From an uncultured Pseudogracilibacillus sp. (GTDB taxonomy: Bacteria > Bacillota > Bacilli > Bacillales > Amphibacillaceae), in contig CALGOZ010000030.1 of assembly GCA_937960785.1 (NCBI GenBank), positions 5,915-69,914 of the forward strand: 64,000 nt of DNA, given 5' to 3'. The first letter of the stretch is position 1; every line of letters begins with the position of its first letter. Of the stretch, positions 44,074 to 53,612 are shown in pieces. A model generated the notes under the pieces. It saw only the letters and a program-made list of their open reading frames with translations, was not told where the DNA came from and ran no database searches. The translations under genes were made by a program, and so were the position numbers.

Positions 44074-45474
44074 ATGGAATACAATTATACTCCTAAACAA
44101 ATTGTTGATAAACTAGACCGATACATTATCGGACAACGCGATGCAAAGCGCTCTGTAGCAGTAGCTTTGCGAAATCGATACCGCCGTATGAAGTTAGACG
44201 ATTCGTTACGGGATGAGATTATTCCGAAAAATATTCTAATGATTGGGCCGACTGGAGTCGGGAAAACAGAAATTGCTCGTCGTTTGGCAAAATTAGTGAA
44301 CGCCCCTTTTGTCAAAGTCGAAGCGACAAAGTTTACCGAAGTTGGATATGTCGGTCGAGATGTTGATTCGATGATTCGAGATTTAGTCGAAGTATCGTTA
44401 CAAATTGTAAAAAAGGAAAAAATGGATAAAGTAAAAGCAAGAGCTACTGAGGAGGCCAATCGCAAGCTCGTTCGTTTATTAGTTCCAGGAATAAAAAAGG
44501 AACGCCAAATGAAAAATCCATTAGAAATGTTCTTTACCAATATGGAAGATGAACGTGATACAAGTGATGTAGAAAGTGGAAATGAAAGCATTCGCGAACA
44601 ACGAAAGAAAGTACGTCGCTTATTAGAACTAGGCGAGCTAGAAGATAAGAAAGTAGAAATAGAAGTTGAAGAACAGCCCCCATCCATGTTTGACTTACTG
44701 CAAGGTTCAGGAATGGAGCAAATGGGGATGAATATGCAAGAAGCTTTCAGTTCCTTAATACCGACGAAAAAGAGAAAGCGTAAAGTAAAGGTTAGTGAAG
44801 CGAGAAAAATTTTAACTCAACAAGAGGCACATAAGCTAATCGATCACGAAGAAGCGCAACAAGAAGCAATCGAACGGACAGAACAATCAGGCATCGTTTT
44901 TATCGATGAAATTGATAAAGTTGCTGGTTCTGATCAACAAGGAAGCGGACCAAACGTCTCTCGTGAAGGTGTACAACGGGATATTTTACCGATTGTTGAA
45001 GGTTCTACTGTTATGACGAAATATGGCCCAGTAAAAACCGACCATATACTATTTATTGGAGCCGGTGCGTTTCATATGGCTAAACCTTCGGATTTAATAC
45101 CTGAGTTGCAAGGTCGCTTTCCTGTTCGGGTTGAATTTGATAAATTGACGACGGAAGACTTCGTAAGAATCTTAACAGAACCGTCAAATGCTCTATTAAA
45201 ACAATATAAAGCGTTGTTACAAACAGAAGGAATCGATGTAATCTTTACTGATGAAGCAATCGAGCGTATCGCTGAGATTGCTTATCAAGTAAACCAAGAA
45301 ACAGATAATATCGGTGCTCGTCGTTTGCACACTATTTTAGAAAAGTTACTTGAAGATTTATCCTTCGAAGCACCGGATATTACATTACCATCCATCGAAA
45401 TAACAACGCAATATGTAAATGAAAAACTCGAAGATATTGTAGAAGATAAAAATTTAAGTCAATTTATTTTATAA
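44074..45474 (+). CDS. hslU: HslU ATPase subunit (ClpY)
   Basis: AAA+ unfoldase partner of HslV. It shows Walker A GPTGVGKTEIARRLA near residue 59, VGYVGRDVDSMIRDL (pore motif GYVG), an intermediate domain, Walker B IVFIDEIDKVAG and the sensor GRFPVRVE. The C-terminus ends in FIL, as is usual for docking into HslV. The frame opens at 44035 within hslV, but the conserved N-terminus MEYNYTPKQIVDKLD starts at ATG 44074 behind GGAGTG. The 466 residues match the family. Confidence 0.95.
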   Translation: MEYNYTPKQIVDKLDRYIIGQRDAKRSVAVALRNRYRRMKLDDSLRDEIIPKNILMIGPTGVGKTEIARRLAKLVNAPFVKVEATKFTEVGYVGRDVDSMIRDLVEVSLQIVKKEKMDKVKARATEEANRKLVRLLVPGIKKERQMKNPLEMFFTNMEDERDTSDVESGNESIREQRKKVRRLLELGELEDKKVEIEVEEQPPSMFDLLQGSGMEQMGMNMQEAFSSLIPTKKRKRKVKVSEARKILTQQEAHKLIDHEEAQQEAIERTEQSGIVFIDEIDKVAGSDQQGSGPNVSREGVQRDILPIVEGSTVMTKYGPVKTDHILFIGAGAFHMAKPSDLIPELQGRFPVRVEFDKLTTEDFVRILTEPSNALLKQYKALLQTEGIDVIFTDEAIERIAEIAYQVNQETDNIGARRLHTILEKLLEDLSFEAPDITLPSIEITTQYVNEKLEDIVEDKNLSQFIL

Positions 45475-45500
45475 CTTATTTAAAAATTGGAGGTAAGAAT

Positions 45501-46280
45501 ATGACCTTATTAGACCGCGTTAGAAGAGTAAATGCATTATTACAAAAAACAGCTGGGCAACCAGTAAATTTTAACGAAATGGCAAAAACTTTATCCGAAG
45601 TAATGGATGGTAATGTATTTATTTTAAGTCGAAAAGGAAAGCTTCTCGGAGGTGCCGTTTCTCAAGAAATTGAAAATGAGCGAATGAAACGCATTTTAGA
45701 AGAGCGACAGTTCCCAGAAGAATATACAGAAGCCTTGTTTAACATATATCAAACAACAGCTAATATAGATGTCGATAGTGTATATAGTGTATATCCAGTT
45801 GAAAATAAAGACCTATTCCGTAACGGTTTAACGACAATTGTGCCAATTATCGGTGGCGGTGGACGTCATGGAACCTTAATTATTGGACGGTTAGAAGAAG
45901 AGTTTACCGATGATGATTTAGTCTTAGCTGAATATAGTGCTACAGTCGTTTGTATGGAGATTTTACAAGGTAAAGCTGAAGAGATCGAAATGGAAGCCCG
46001 GAGCAAGGCAGTCGTCCAAATGGCGATTAGCTCCTTATCCTTTAGTGAGTTAGAAGCAATTGAACATATTTTTGAAGAATTAGATGGAAAAGAAGGCTTA
46101 CTTGTTGCAAGTAAAGTCGCCGATCGAGTTGGTATTACTCGATCAGTAATCGTAAATGCGCTTCGTAAATTAGAAAGCGCTGGTGTAATCGAGTCTCGTT
46201 CACTCGGTATGAAAGGAACGTATATTAAAGTATTAAACGAAAGGTTTCTAACCGAGTTAGAAAAGATAAAGCAACAATAA
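45501..46280 (+). CDS. codY: GTP- and branched-chain-amino-acid-sensing repressor CodY
   Basis: Global nutritional regulator that represses stationary-phase, transport and motility genes when GTP and Ile/Leu/Val are high. It has an N-terminal GAF domain (LLDRVRRVNALLQKTAGQPVNFNEMA pattern, abbreviated) and a C-terminal winged HTH with VADRVGITRSVIVNALRKLE and GMKGTYIKVLN. The 259 residues are identical in length to B. subtilis CodY. TTGGAGG precedes the ATG and a terminator follows. Confidence 0.97.
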   Translation: MTLLDRVRRVNALLQKTAGQPVNFNEMAKTLSEVMDGNVFILSRKGKLLGGAVSQEIENERMKRILEERQFPEEYTEALFNIYQTTANIDVDSVYSVYPVENKDLFRNGLTTIVPIIGGGGRHGTLIIGRLEEEFTDDDLVLAEYSATVVCMEILQGKAEEIEMEARSKAVVQMAISSLSFSELEAIEHIFEELDGKEGLLVASKVADRVGITRSVIVNALRKLESAGVIESRSLGMKGTYIKVLNERFLTELEKIKQQ

Positions 46281-46298
46281 AATTTAAATTGTGAACAT

Positions 46299-46342
46299 AA
46301 TACGAAGTTTAGAGTGAAAATAACTAAACTTCGTATTTTTTT
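46299..46342 (+). terminator. intrinsic terminator after codY
   Basis: A perfect 14-bp stem AATACGAAGTTTAG (46299-46312) / CTAAACTTCGTATT (46324-46337) with a T run to 46342 isolates codY from the flagellar operon. Confidence 0.9.
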
Positions 46343-46382
46343 AAAGAAAAATTTAAAAATAAACGACAATCAACAACAAAAT

Positions 46383-46411
46383 TTTACTTTTTCTATAAAA
46401 TGTGGTATAAA
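46383..46411 (+). promoter_or_regulatory. sigma-A promoter candidate (distal) of the fla/che operon
   Basis: TTTACT (46383-46388), a 17-base spacer and TATAAA (46406-46411) preceded by TGG (extended -10). It would give a leader of about 240 bases before flgB. No ORF lies in the 46343-46655 gap. Confidence 0.55.
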
Positions 46412-46563
46412 ACAACAATATAATCTATTACAATATGTGGAAAAACAACCATATAAGTACTATATGCTAGACCAAAGCTACTATTTATGAGACAATTCAG
46501 AAAGCGCTTAAAACTAAAAAGTAGGTGATAAGAATTAACTGTTTAGAAAATGTGTAGAAAAGG

Positions 46564-46592
46564 TAGACTTTAAGGGTAAATTCTCCTAAAAT
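46564..46592 (+). promoter_or_regulatory. sigma-A promoter candidate (proximal) of the fla/che operon
   Basis: TAGACT (46564-46569), a 17-base spacer and TAAAAT (46587-46592), about 57 bases before the flgB SD region. Confidence 0.5.
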
Positions 46593-46655
46593 AATGTTAG
46601 TAAAATGATTTAAAAAGATTACAACTTTTTTAGGATAGAAGGGAAGGTGGACGGA

Positions 46656-47048
46656 ATGACAATTTTTGATAAAACTTTTATAGGTTTAGAAAACGCATTA
46701 GATTTCGCTTCAAAGCGAAATGAAGTAATTACGAACAATATCGCAAATTCCGACACACCGTTTTATAAATCGAAAGACGTAAAGTTTAAATCCCATTTGG
46801 AAAAAGCGATGGAAAAACAGATACAAAATATTCGAACACATCCGAAGCATTTCAAATTTTCTAATGATTTATCCCCATTCAAAGTTGTTACAGATCATCG
46901 AACAACGTTTAATCATAATGGGAATAATGTAGATATGGATAAAGAAATGTCAAATTTAGCAAAAAATCAAATTTATTATCAAAGTGTCGTGGATAATGTC
47001 AATACAAAGTTCCATCAAATACAATCCGTTATTAGAGGAGGGCGTTAA
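46656..47048 (+). CDS. flgB: flagellar basal-body rod protein FlgB
   Basis: Proximal rod subunit and first gene of the flagellar operon. The 130 residues show the rod signature NEVITNNIANSDTPFYKSKDV near the N-terminus and the C-terminal coiled segment MDKEMSNLAKNQIYYQSV. The open frame begins at GTG 46647 inside GGGAAGGTGG; ATG 46656 is the likely start. flgC follows after two bases. Confidence 0.94.
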   Translation: MTIFDKTFIGLENALDFASKRNEVITNNIANSDTPFYKSKDVKFKSHLEKAMEKQIQNIRTHPKHFKFSNDLSPFKVVTDHRTTFNHNGNNVDMDKEMSNLAKNQIYYQSVVDNVNTKFHQIQSVIRGGR

Positions 47049-47050
47049 TA

Positions 47051-47506
47051 ATGTCAATTTTTCACGCCTTTAATATAAGTGCTAGCGGTCTTACTTCCCA
47101 ACGATTACGTATGGATGTCGCTGCCTCCAACATCGCAAATGCCCAAACGACCCGTGCAAGAATTGACGAAAATGGTGAATTTGAACCATATCGTAGAAAA
47201 ATGGTCGCCATGCAACCGAATGGTCAGACGTTCAAGCATTTTTTACATAAAGCACAGGCAGGTCGTAAAAGACCGACAGAAGGAGTTAAAGCGACACATA
47301 TTTTACATGATCGAGAACCTTTTAAATTAGTTTATGAACCGTCTCATCCAGATGCTGACGAGGATGGCTATGTACGTTATCCCAATGTCGACCCTCTTAA
47401 GGAAATGGTCGATGTCATGAGTGCGACGCGTTCTTATGAGGCAAATGTTACTGCGTTAAATGCAACAAAAGACATGTTATTAAAGGCTTTAGAAATAGGA
47501 AAGTAA
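47051..47506 (+). CDS. flgC: flagellar basal-body rod protein FlgC
   Basis: Rod subunit of 151 residues with N-terminal FNISASGLTSQRLRMDV and AASNIANAQTTR. The C-terminal PNVDPLKEMVDVMSATRSYEANV pattern is typical of the FlgC/FlgG family. It follows flgB directly. Confidence 0.95.
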   Translation: MSIFHAFNISASGLTSQRLRMDVAASNIANAQTTRARIDENGEFEPYRRKMVAMQPNGQTFKHFLHKAQAGRKRPTEGVKATHILHDREPFKLVYEPSHPDADEDGYVRYPNVDPLKEMVDVMSATRSYEANVTALNATKDMLLKALEIGK

Positions 47507-47529
47507 TAGTAGATCGGAGGGGTTAGACG

Positions 47530-47829
47530 ATGTTCGACAAAGTGAACTTGATGAATCACTCGCCAATAAATAAAATCGAGCAGAAGCAACAAGTAGAACA
47601 AAATAATCCGAATCAATTTAAAAACATACTTAAAAATGCATTAGAAAAAGTTAGTAAAGTGGAAAATGAAGCGAATGTACAACAGCAATTATTAATCAAT
47701 GGTAAAACAGAAGACTTACATCAAGTAATGTTAGCAGCTCAAAAGGCTACGATTACGATTGAGACTGCTGTACAAATCCAACAAAAAGTAATCGATGCGT
47801 ACAATGAAGTAATGCGAATGCAAATTTAA
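47530..47829 (+). CDS. fliE: flagellar hook-basal body protein FliE
   Basis: Links the MS ring to the rod. The 99-residue product has a Gln/Asn-rich N-terminus and the conserved C-terminal part DLHQVMLAAQKATITIETAVQIQQKVIDAYNE (key elements LHQVMLAAQKA and IQQKVIDAYNEVMRMQI). It stands between flgC and fliF, the usual place. Confidence 0.94.
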   Translation: MFDKVNLMNHSPINKIEQKQQVEQNNPNQFKNILKNALEKVSKVENEANVQQQLLINGKTEDLHQVMLAAQKATITIETAVQIQQKVIDAYNEVMRMQI

Positions 47830-47878
47830 TAGGTTTACAATTTACTAGTTAATTATAAATAAAGTCCGGTGGAATCCT

Positions 47879-49474
47879 ATGAACGAACAAATTAAAAAAC
47901 TAAATGAACAATTGAAAAGATTGTGGCAGGAAAGTTCTCGTAAAAATAAAATAATTTTCTTTTCGGCTGTCGGAATTGTTTTTATTGCAATTATTGCAAT
48001 AACAATCATAACGACATCCAAAACCTTTGTGCCGTTATATACGAATCTTGCTCCCGAAGAAGTTGGTCAAATTAAAGAAGAGCTCGATGCAGAAAATGTT
48101 CCTTACGAAATAACCGACGGAGGTACTTCAATCAAAGTGCCAAAGGAAGAAAGTGAACGTCTTCTTGTAGAACTCGCAGGTAAGCAAATTCCAAAGAGTG
48201 GTCATATCGATTACTCCTTCTTTAGTGAAAATGCTTCCTGGGGTATTACAGATAATGAGTTTAATATGATGAAGCTCGATGCAATGAATACGGAGCTAGC
48301 TAATTTAATTAAAAGTATCGATGGAGTAGAAGACGCGGAAGTAATGATCACTCTTCCAGAGCAATCAGTATTTGTAAGTGACCAAGGAGAAGAAGCAAGC
48401 GCAGCGATCGTATTACACACGGAATTTGGTTATGAGTTTAAAGGAAACCAAATTGAATCCCTTTATCATCTAGTTTCTAAAGCTGTACCGAACTTACCGC
48501 CAGAAAATATCGTTATCCGTAACCAATACCTTGAGTATTTTGATCTTCAAGAAAGTGAATTTGAAGACGATTATACATATCAACAAACGGTAAAAAGAGA
48601 CACGGAGCGAGATATACAGCGTCGTTTACAGCAGATGCTCGGCGCAATGGTAGGGATGGATAGGGTACTTGTATCTGTTACAGCTGATATTGACTTTACG
48701 AAGGAAAATCGTCACGAAGAGTTAGTTGAACCTGTCGATATCGATAATATGGAAGGAATTCCAGTTAGTATCGAAACGATTCGCGAAACCTTTGAAGGAA
48801 CAGATGAAGGTCCGGGAGTCGTCGGTACTGGGGAAGAAGATATACCAAACTATCCAGCTGTATTACAAGGTCAAGATGGTGATTACGAATTAGTTAAAGA
48901 TACGATTAATTATGAATTAAATCGTATTAATCGTGAAATCGTAGAAGCCCCTTATAAAGTCCGTGATTTGGGGGTACAAGTTGTAATCGATAATGTTATT
49001 GGAGTCGATGACGGAGAGCTTCAACTACTATCACAGCAAGAACAAGGGGCAGTCGAAGAAGGTGTTGCTTCCATTTTAAACTCAATCATAACGACATCGA
49101 TTGATGGCGATTACGATGAAGATGAAATAGAAGTAGACGATAAAATTTCAATCGTCTTCCAACAGTTTAGTCATCATACAGATAGTCCTGATGAGTTCGA
49201 TGGCCGTTCGATTCCTTTATGGGTTTATATTTTAGGTGGTATTTTACTTGCCGTTATTATTCTTTTAATCTTTCTACTCGTTAGAAGAAGACGAGAAGAA
49301 GAAGTTGAAGAAGAATTACCTCTTGATAGTTTAATTGAGGATGAAGAGGTACCTGATTTAATGGCACAACCGAAATCTGAAACAGATATCCAACGTGAAC
49401 AGCTCGAACGAATGGCTGATGAAAACCCTGAAGACTTTGCAAAATTATTGAGAAGTTGGATTTCTCATGATTAG
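47879..49474 (+). CDS. fliF: flagellar MS-ring protein FliF
   Basis: Forms the membrane MS ring on which the motor and export gate are built. The 531 residues have an N-terminal transmembrane helix (about 24-45), two YscJ/ring-building regions (FVPLYTNLAPEEVGQIKEEL pattern; GVEDAEVMITLPEQSVF), a less conserved extracellular part, a second transmembrane helix (about 450-472) and an acidic cytoplasmic tail ending DFAKLLRSWI that binds FliG. Confidence 0.96.
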   Translation: MNEQIKKLNEQLKRLWQESSRKNKIIFFSAVGIVFIAIIAITIITTSKTFVPLYTNLAPEEVGQIKEELDAENVPYEITDGGTSIKVPKEESERLLVELAGKQIPKSGHIDYSFFSENASWGITDNEFNMMKLDAMNTELANLIKSIDGVEDAEVMITLPEQSVFVSDQGEEASAAIVLHTEFGYEFKGNQIESLYHLVSKAVPNLPPENIVIRNQYLEYFDLQESEFEDDYTYQQTVKRDTERDIQRRLQQMLGAMVGMDRVLVSVTADIDFTKENRHEELVEPVDIDNMEGIPVSIETIRETFEGTDEGPGVVGTGEEDIPNYPAVLQGQDGDYELVKDTINYELNRINREIVEAPYKVRDLGVQVVIDNVIGVDDGELQLLSQQEQGAVEEGVASILNSIITTSIDGDYDEDEIEVDDKISIVFQQFSHHTDSPDEFDGRSIPLWVYILGGILLAVIILLIFLLVRRRREEEVEEELPLDSLIEDEEVPDLMAQPKSETDIQREQLERMADENPEDFAKLLRSWISHD

Positions 49475-49485
49475 AGGTGAGGGCA

Positions 49486-50499
49486 ATGGCTAGACAAGCA
49501 AGACCGTTAACTGGCATTCAAAAAGCGGCTATTTTATTAATTGCTTTAGGGCCAGATATATCAGCAAAGGTGATGAAAAATTTAACGGATGAAGAAGTCG
49601 AACAAATTAGTTTGGAAATTTCGTCTATTCAAAAGGTTGAGCCTGAAATTAAAGAAGAAATTATCGAGCAATTTCACCAAATAGCTGTGGCTCAAGATTA
49701 CATTTCTCAAGGTGGCGTAAGTTACGCGAAAATGTTATTAGAGAAAGCTTTTGGTGAACAAGAAGCGATGAATATTATCAATAGACTCACTTCATCGTTG
49801 CAAGTAAGACCTTTTGATTTTGCTCGTAAAGCAGATCCTGGTCAAATTCTAAACTTTATTCAAAATGAACATCCTCAGACTATTGCCTTAGTACTTTCGT
49901 ATTTAGATCCGGAACAGGCGGGCCAAATATTATCCGAGCTTGAAGAGGACGTACAAGCAGATATTGCAAGACGAATTGCGACGATGGATTCTACCCCGCC
50001 GGATATCGTTTCGAATATCGAGCGAATTCTCGAACAGAAAATTTCTAGCTCTTTAATCGACGATTATACACAAACAGGCGGAATTCAATCTGTTGTCGAT
50101 GTACTGAACCAAGTTGACAGGAGCACAGAGCGAACAATTTTAGAAACATTAGAAATTCAAGACCCAGAGTTATCTGAAGAAATTAAGAAACGCATGTTTA
50201 TCTTTGATGATATTGTTATTCTCGATAACCGTGCAATTCAACGGATTATTCGTGAAGTAGATAATGAAGATCTAATGTTAGCCTTACGTGCGTCGAGCGA
50301 TGAAGTGAAAGAGTTGATCTTCAATAACATGTCGCAACGTATGGAAGAAACCTTTAAAGAAGAGATGGAGTATATGGGTCCTGTTCGCCTGCGCGATGTG
50401 GAAGAAGCACAATCAAGAATTGTTGCAACTATTCGTCGCCTAGATGAAATAGGAGAAATTGTCATCGCCCGTGGCGGAGGTGACGATATCCTTGTCTAA
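49486..50499 (+). CDS. fliG: flagellar motor switch protein FliG
   Basis: C-ring protein that takes up torque from MotA. The 337-residue product shows LTGIQKAAILLIALGPD, the EHPQTIALVLSYL middle-domain motif and the C-terminal charged helix region (IIREVDNEDLMLALRASSDEVKELI, abbreviated to key elements). The open frame begins at GTG 49477, inside the SD AGAGGTGA; ATG 49486 is likely. The 3' end overlaps fliH by 8 bases if fliH starts at TTG 50492. Confidence 0.95.
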   Translation: MARQARPLTGIQKAAILLIALGPDISAKVMKNLTDEEVEQISLEISSIQKVEPEIKEEIIEQFHQIAVAQDYISQGGVSYAKMLLEKAFGEQEAMNIINRLTSSLQVRPFDFARKADPGQILNFIQNEHPQTIALVLSYLDPEQAGQILSELEEDVQADIARRIATMDSTPPDIVSNIERILEQKISSSLIDDYTQTGGIQSVVDVLNQVDRSTERTILETLEIQDPELSEEIKKRMFIFDDIVILDNRAIQRIIREVDNEDLMLALRASSDEVKELIFNNMSQRMEETFKEEMEYMGPVRLRDVEEAQSRIVATIRRLDEIGEIVIARGGGDDILV

Positions 50500-51235
50500 C
50501 GGATTGTCTGAAGCAAAAAAAATCATTTCTATTAAGAAAATAACCGACATCGTCGACGAAAAGGAAAAAAGTGAACAAGAAGTCGATCATAGCAAAACAA
50601 CGTTAAAGCTTGAAATAGATCGATTACAAAATGAGCTTGCCCAATTAGAAGCACAAAAAGAATCATTGCTAACAAGTGTTCGGCGTACAATCGATGAAGA
50701 AAGAAAAGCTTGGGAACTAGAGAAGGAAAAAGAAAGAGAACAAGCGAAGGAAATGGGTTATAAAGAAGGATACGAAATCGCACTTCAAGAGGTTGAAAGA
50801 AAGTACCAATCGATGCTCAATGAAGCTAATGAAATCACTTTTCTAGCAAAAGAAGAGTATGACAAAACGATTAGCAAATATCAACAAGCAATCGTACAAT
50901 TAGCAGTCGCAATTGCAAATAAAATCGTCACAACCTCAATCGAGGAAAAGCCGGAATACTTTTCTAAGCTTGTTGAAACAGCTATTCTCGATTTGAAAGA
51001 CTCTTCTAATGTTGAGCTCCATGTACATCCTTCACAATATAAATTTATTATGGAGCAGAAAGAAGAATTTGAACAGATTGTTCGAAATGAAGATGTCATA
51101 TCAATTTATATAAATAAACAATTGCAACCAAATAGTTGCATTATAAAACATCCTTACGGTCAAATTGACGTTAGCGTTGATACGCAACTAGAACAAATTA
51201 GACAAGCTTTAGAAGAAAAAGTAATGGAGAGATAG
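50492..51235 (+). CDS. fliH: flagellar assembly protein FliH
   Basis: Peripheral stator that holds the FliI ATPase. The 247 residues have a long charged coiled coil (about 30-110), including GYKEGYEIALQE, and a C-terminal V-type-ATPase-E-like domain (AIVQLAVAIANKIV...VELHVHPSQYKFI, then SCIIKHPYGQIDVSVDTQL). An in-frame TTG at 50459 lies within fliG without an SD; TTG 50492 has GGAGGTGA eight bases upstream and is preferred. Confidence 0.88.
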   Translation: MSNGLSEAKKIISIKKITDIVDEKEKSEQEVDHSKTTLKLEIDRLQNELAQLEAQKESLLTSVRRTIDEERKAWELEKEKEREQAKEMGYKEGYEIALQEVERKYQSMLNEANEITFLAKEEYDKTISKYQQAIVQLAVAIANKIVTTSIEEKPEYFSKLVETAILDLKDSSNVELHVHPSQYKFIMEQKEEFEQIVRNEDVISIYINKQLQPNSCIIKHPYGQIDVSVDTQLEQIRQALEEKVMER

Positions 51236-51238
51236 CGG

Positions 51239-52564
51239 ATGGAACTTGCTGAATTGTACGAAACGATTGAAACGACGGATACGTATAAGCGTTATGGTAA
51301 GGTTCATCGCATCGTCGGCTTAATGATTGAATCTTTAGGCCCTTTGGCGCACATAGGTGAAGTTTGCTTAATTTATCCAGAAAATAAGCGTATAGAACCT
51401 ATTTTAGCTGAGGTAGTCGGCTTTAATAACGAGCGAGTAATGTTAATGCCGTATACTGAAGTAGCGGAAGTAGGCCCTGGTTGTTTAGTTGAAGCGACAG
51501 GAAATCCACTGATGATTAAGGTAGGCCGTAGTTTAATCGGCAATGCCGTTGACGCCTTAGGAAAACCTTTAGACTTCTCTCCATTACCTAAAGGATTAAA
51601 AAAAGTAAAAACAGAACAAGCCCCACCGAATCCTCTAGAACGACCGTTAATTAACGAACCAATTCAAGTCGGTATTCGTGCAATCGATTCATTCCTTACG
51701 GTTGGTAAAGGTCAACGTATCGGAATATTTGCGGGTAGTGGTGTTGGAAAAAGTACACTACTCGGTATGATTGCGCGAAATAGCGAGGCCGATTTAAACG
51801 TCATCGCACTTATAGGGGAGCGGGGTCGTGAAGTAAGGGATTTTATTGAGCACGACCTCGGTGAAGAAGGTTTAAAGAAATCGATTATCGTTGCAGCGAC
51901 ATCGGATCAACCGGCTCTTATGCGTATAAAAGGGGCATATACCGCAACAGCGATAAGTGAATATTTTCGCGATCAAGGTTTCAACGTTAACTTAATGATG
52001 GATTCTGTCACACGAGTAGCTATGGCCCAAAGAGAAGTTGGTTTAGCGATAGGAGAGCCTCCAACGACGAAAGGATACACCCCTTCCGTCTTTGCGATGT
52101 TACCGAAGCTCTTAGAGCGTACTGGAGCAAACCAACATGGTTCAATTACTGCATTTTACACTGTCTTGGTCGATGGAGATGATATGAACGAGCCGATTGC
52201 CGATGCCGTTCGAGGAATATTGGACGGGCACTTCGTTTTAGACCGTCGCTTAGCAGAAGCAGGACAATACCCTGCGATTAACATTTTGAAGTCAGTTAGT
52301 CGTTTAATGCATATGATTGCTGATAAAAATCATATCGAAGTTGCGTCGAAAGTACGGGATTTGCTTGCAACTTATGAAGAAAATAGTGAGATAATCCAAA
52401 TCGGAGCCTATAAGCATGGAACGAATAAACAAATCGATCAAGCAATTGCTTTTGAACCAAAAATCGTTGAATTTTTAAAGCAAGATATTGACGAGAAAAC
52501 AACTTTTGAACAAAGTATTAACACATTAGAGCAACTATTAAAAACAGGTGGTGACGTAACGTGA
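51239..52564 (+). CDS. fliI: flagellum-specific ATPase FliI
   Basis: F1-beta-like ATPase that energises flagellar export. The 441 residues show Walker A GIFAGSGVGKSTLLGMIA, LIGERGREVRDFIE, DSVTRVAMAQREVGLAIGEPP (abbreviated) and GSITAFYTVLVDGDDMNEPI, all FliI/YscN signatures. The stop overlaps the fliJ GTG by three bases. Confidence 0.97.
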   Translation: MELAELYETIETTDTYKRYGKVHRIVGLMIESLGPLAHIGEVCLIYPENKRIEPILAEVVGFNNERVMLMPYTEVAEVGPGCLVEATGNPLMIKVGRSLIGNAVDALGKPLDFSPLPKGLKKVKTEQAPPNPLERPLINEPIQVGIRAIDSFLTVGKGQRIGIFAGSGVGKSTLLGMIARNSEADLNVIALIGERGREVRDFIEHDLGEEGLKKSIIVAATSDQPALMRIKGAYTATAISEYFRDQGFNVNLMMDSVTRVAMAQREVGLAIGEPPTTKGYTPSVFAMLPKLLERTGANQHGSITAFYTVLVDGDDMNEPIADAVRGILDGHFVLDRRLAEAGQYPAINILKSVSRLMHMIADKNHIEVASKVRDLLATYEENSEIIQIGAYKHGTNKQIDQAIAFEPKIVEFLKQDIDEKTTFEQSINTLEQLLKTGGDVT

Positions 52565-53001
52565 GTAATATCGTCGCACTGAGGAAAATTCTCGACTTAC
52601 GAAATGAGGAAAAAAATAACGCCCTTTTAGAACAAAAGGAAGCGATAGACTATTTCGAAAAAGTAGCAGAACAACTTTACATAAAGTTAAAGACAAAAGA
52701 AGATGCAGAGTCGAGACTTCAACAAATGTATAAGGGCTCTGAAGTGATTTTCAAAATTCGAGAACAAACGCTTTATATCGAATCTTTACAACAAAAAATT
52801 AATACATTACAAAGAGAAGTTCAATTAGCTAGACAACGAATGGAAGAAAAACAACATCTTGTTACGGAAAAACATGTAGAGTTAAAAAAAATAGAAACCA
52901 TGATTGAAAAACGCGAAGAAGCACTTCGTAAAGAGGAAGAACAAGAGGAAACTAGGCAGATGGATGAAATTTCACTAAATAGATACATTCGTGCTGAATA
53001 G
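52561..53001 (+). CDS. fliJ: flagellar export chaperone FliJ
   Basis: A 146-residue all-coiled-coil protein rich in Glu, Gln and Lys, with an N-terminal IVALRKILDLRNEEKNNALLEQ pattern typical of FliJ, the gamma-like stalk of the export ATPase. It starts with GTG overlapping the fliI stop. Identification rests on position plus coiled-coil character. Confidence 0.85.
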   Translation: MSNIVALRKILDLRNEEKNNALLEQKEAIDYFEKVAEQLYIKLKTKEDAESRLQQMYKGSEVIFKIREQTLYIESLQQKINTLQREVQLARQRMEEKQHLVTEKHVELKKIETMIEKREEALRKEEEQEETRQMDEISLNRYIRAE

Positions 53002-53009
53002 GTGAGGAA

Positions 53010-53591
53010 ATGGCAAAAGAAAAATTAGGTAAAGAGAAGAAAAAATTAAATCCGTTTTTGCAAATTCTTTTTGCAGTTATATTACCTTTGCTCGTCGCAA
53101 CGATATTAGCAATCGCAGTCCTTATGTTTCTCGGTGTCGATGTGACGGGCTGGACTGAGGAAAAATTAGCTAAAACTCCAATTATCTCATCCTTTGTGAA
53201 AACAGCAGATGAAAAAGAGCTAACGGAAAAATTAGAGCAGGCCCAAGAAACAATTAAATCTCAAGATGAATTAATCGAAGATTTAGAAGCACAAATCGAA
53301 TTATTAGAGGCGGAAATCGACGATTTAGAAATTGACTTAGCAAAACTTGAAAACGAGACAGATGAATCTGAATTAGAAGCTTTACAACTTGAAGAAGATC
53401 TCGATATTAAAAAGTTAGCTAACTCTTTTCGAAAGATGGATAAAGAACAAGCAGCAAAAATCGTCGCGAATTTAAATACTCACAATGCCGTCCTATTACT
53501 TTCTAATGTATCGGGAGATGTAAGAGGGGAAATTTTAGAAGAGATGGATCCACAAACCGCAGCAACTATTATGGAGAATATGATGGAATAA
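53010..53591 (+). CDS. ylxF: MotE-like/YlxF flagellar operon membrane protein
   Basis: The 193-residue product has a basic N-terminus, one transmembrane helix (about residues 18-42) and a long acidic coiled coil (about 68-122). A C-terminal MgtE-N-like domain (LANSFRKMDKEQAAKIVANL, then VRGEILEEMDPQTAATIMENM) follows. This layout is that of MotE/YlxF proteins between fliJ and fliK, proposed to help stator or export-apparatus assembly. The SD AGGTGAGGA is strong. Confidence 0.85.
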   Translation: MAKEKLGKEKKKLNPFLQILFAVILPLLVATILAIAVLMFLGVDVTGWTEEKLAKTPIISSFVKTADEKELTEKLEQAQETIKSQDELIEDLEAQIELLEAEIDDLEIDLAKLENETDESELEALQLEEDLDIKKLANSFRKMDKEQAAKIVANLNTHNAVLLLSNVSGDVRGEILEEMDPQTAATIMENMME

Positions 53592-53612
53592 TATTTAATC
53601 CTTTGAAAGGAG

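Noticed and set aside
46492..46506. Possible CodY box in the flgB upstream region
   Set aside because: The sequence around AATTCAGAAA matches the remembered consensus AATTTTCWGAAAATT at only about 9 of 15 positions, too weak to call.
46509..46531. Possible sigma-D promoter (TAAA ... GGTGATAA) before flgB
   Set aside because: The -10-like element has two mismatches in its core and the spacing from TAAA is about 11 bases instead of about 15.
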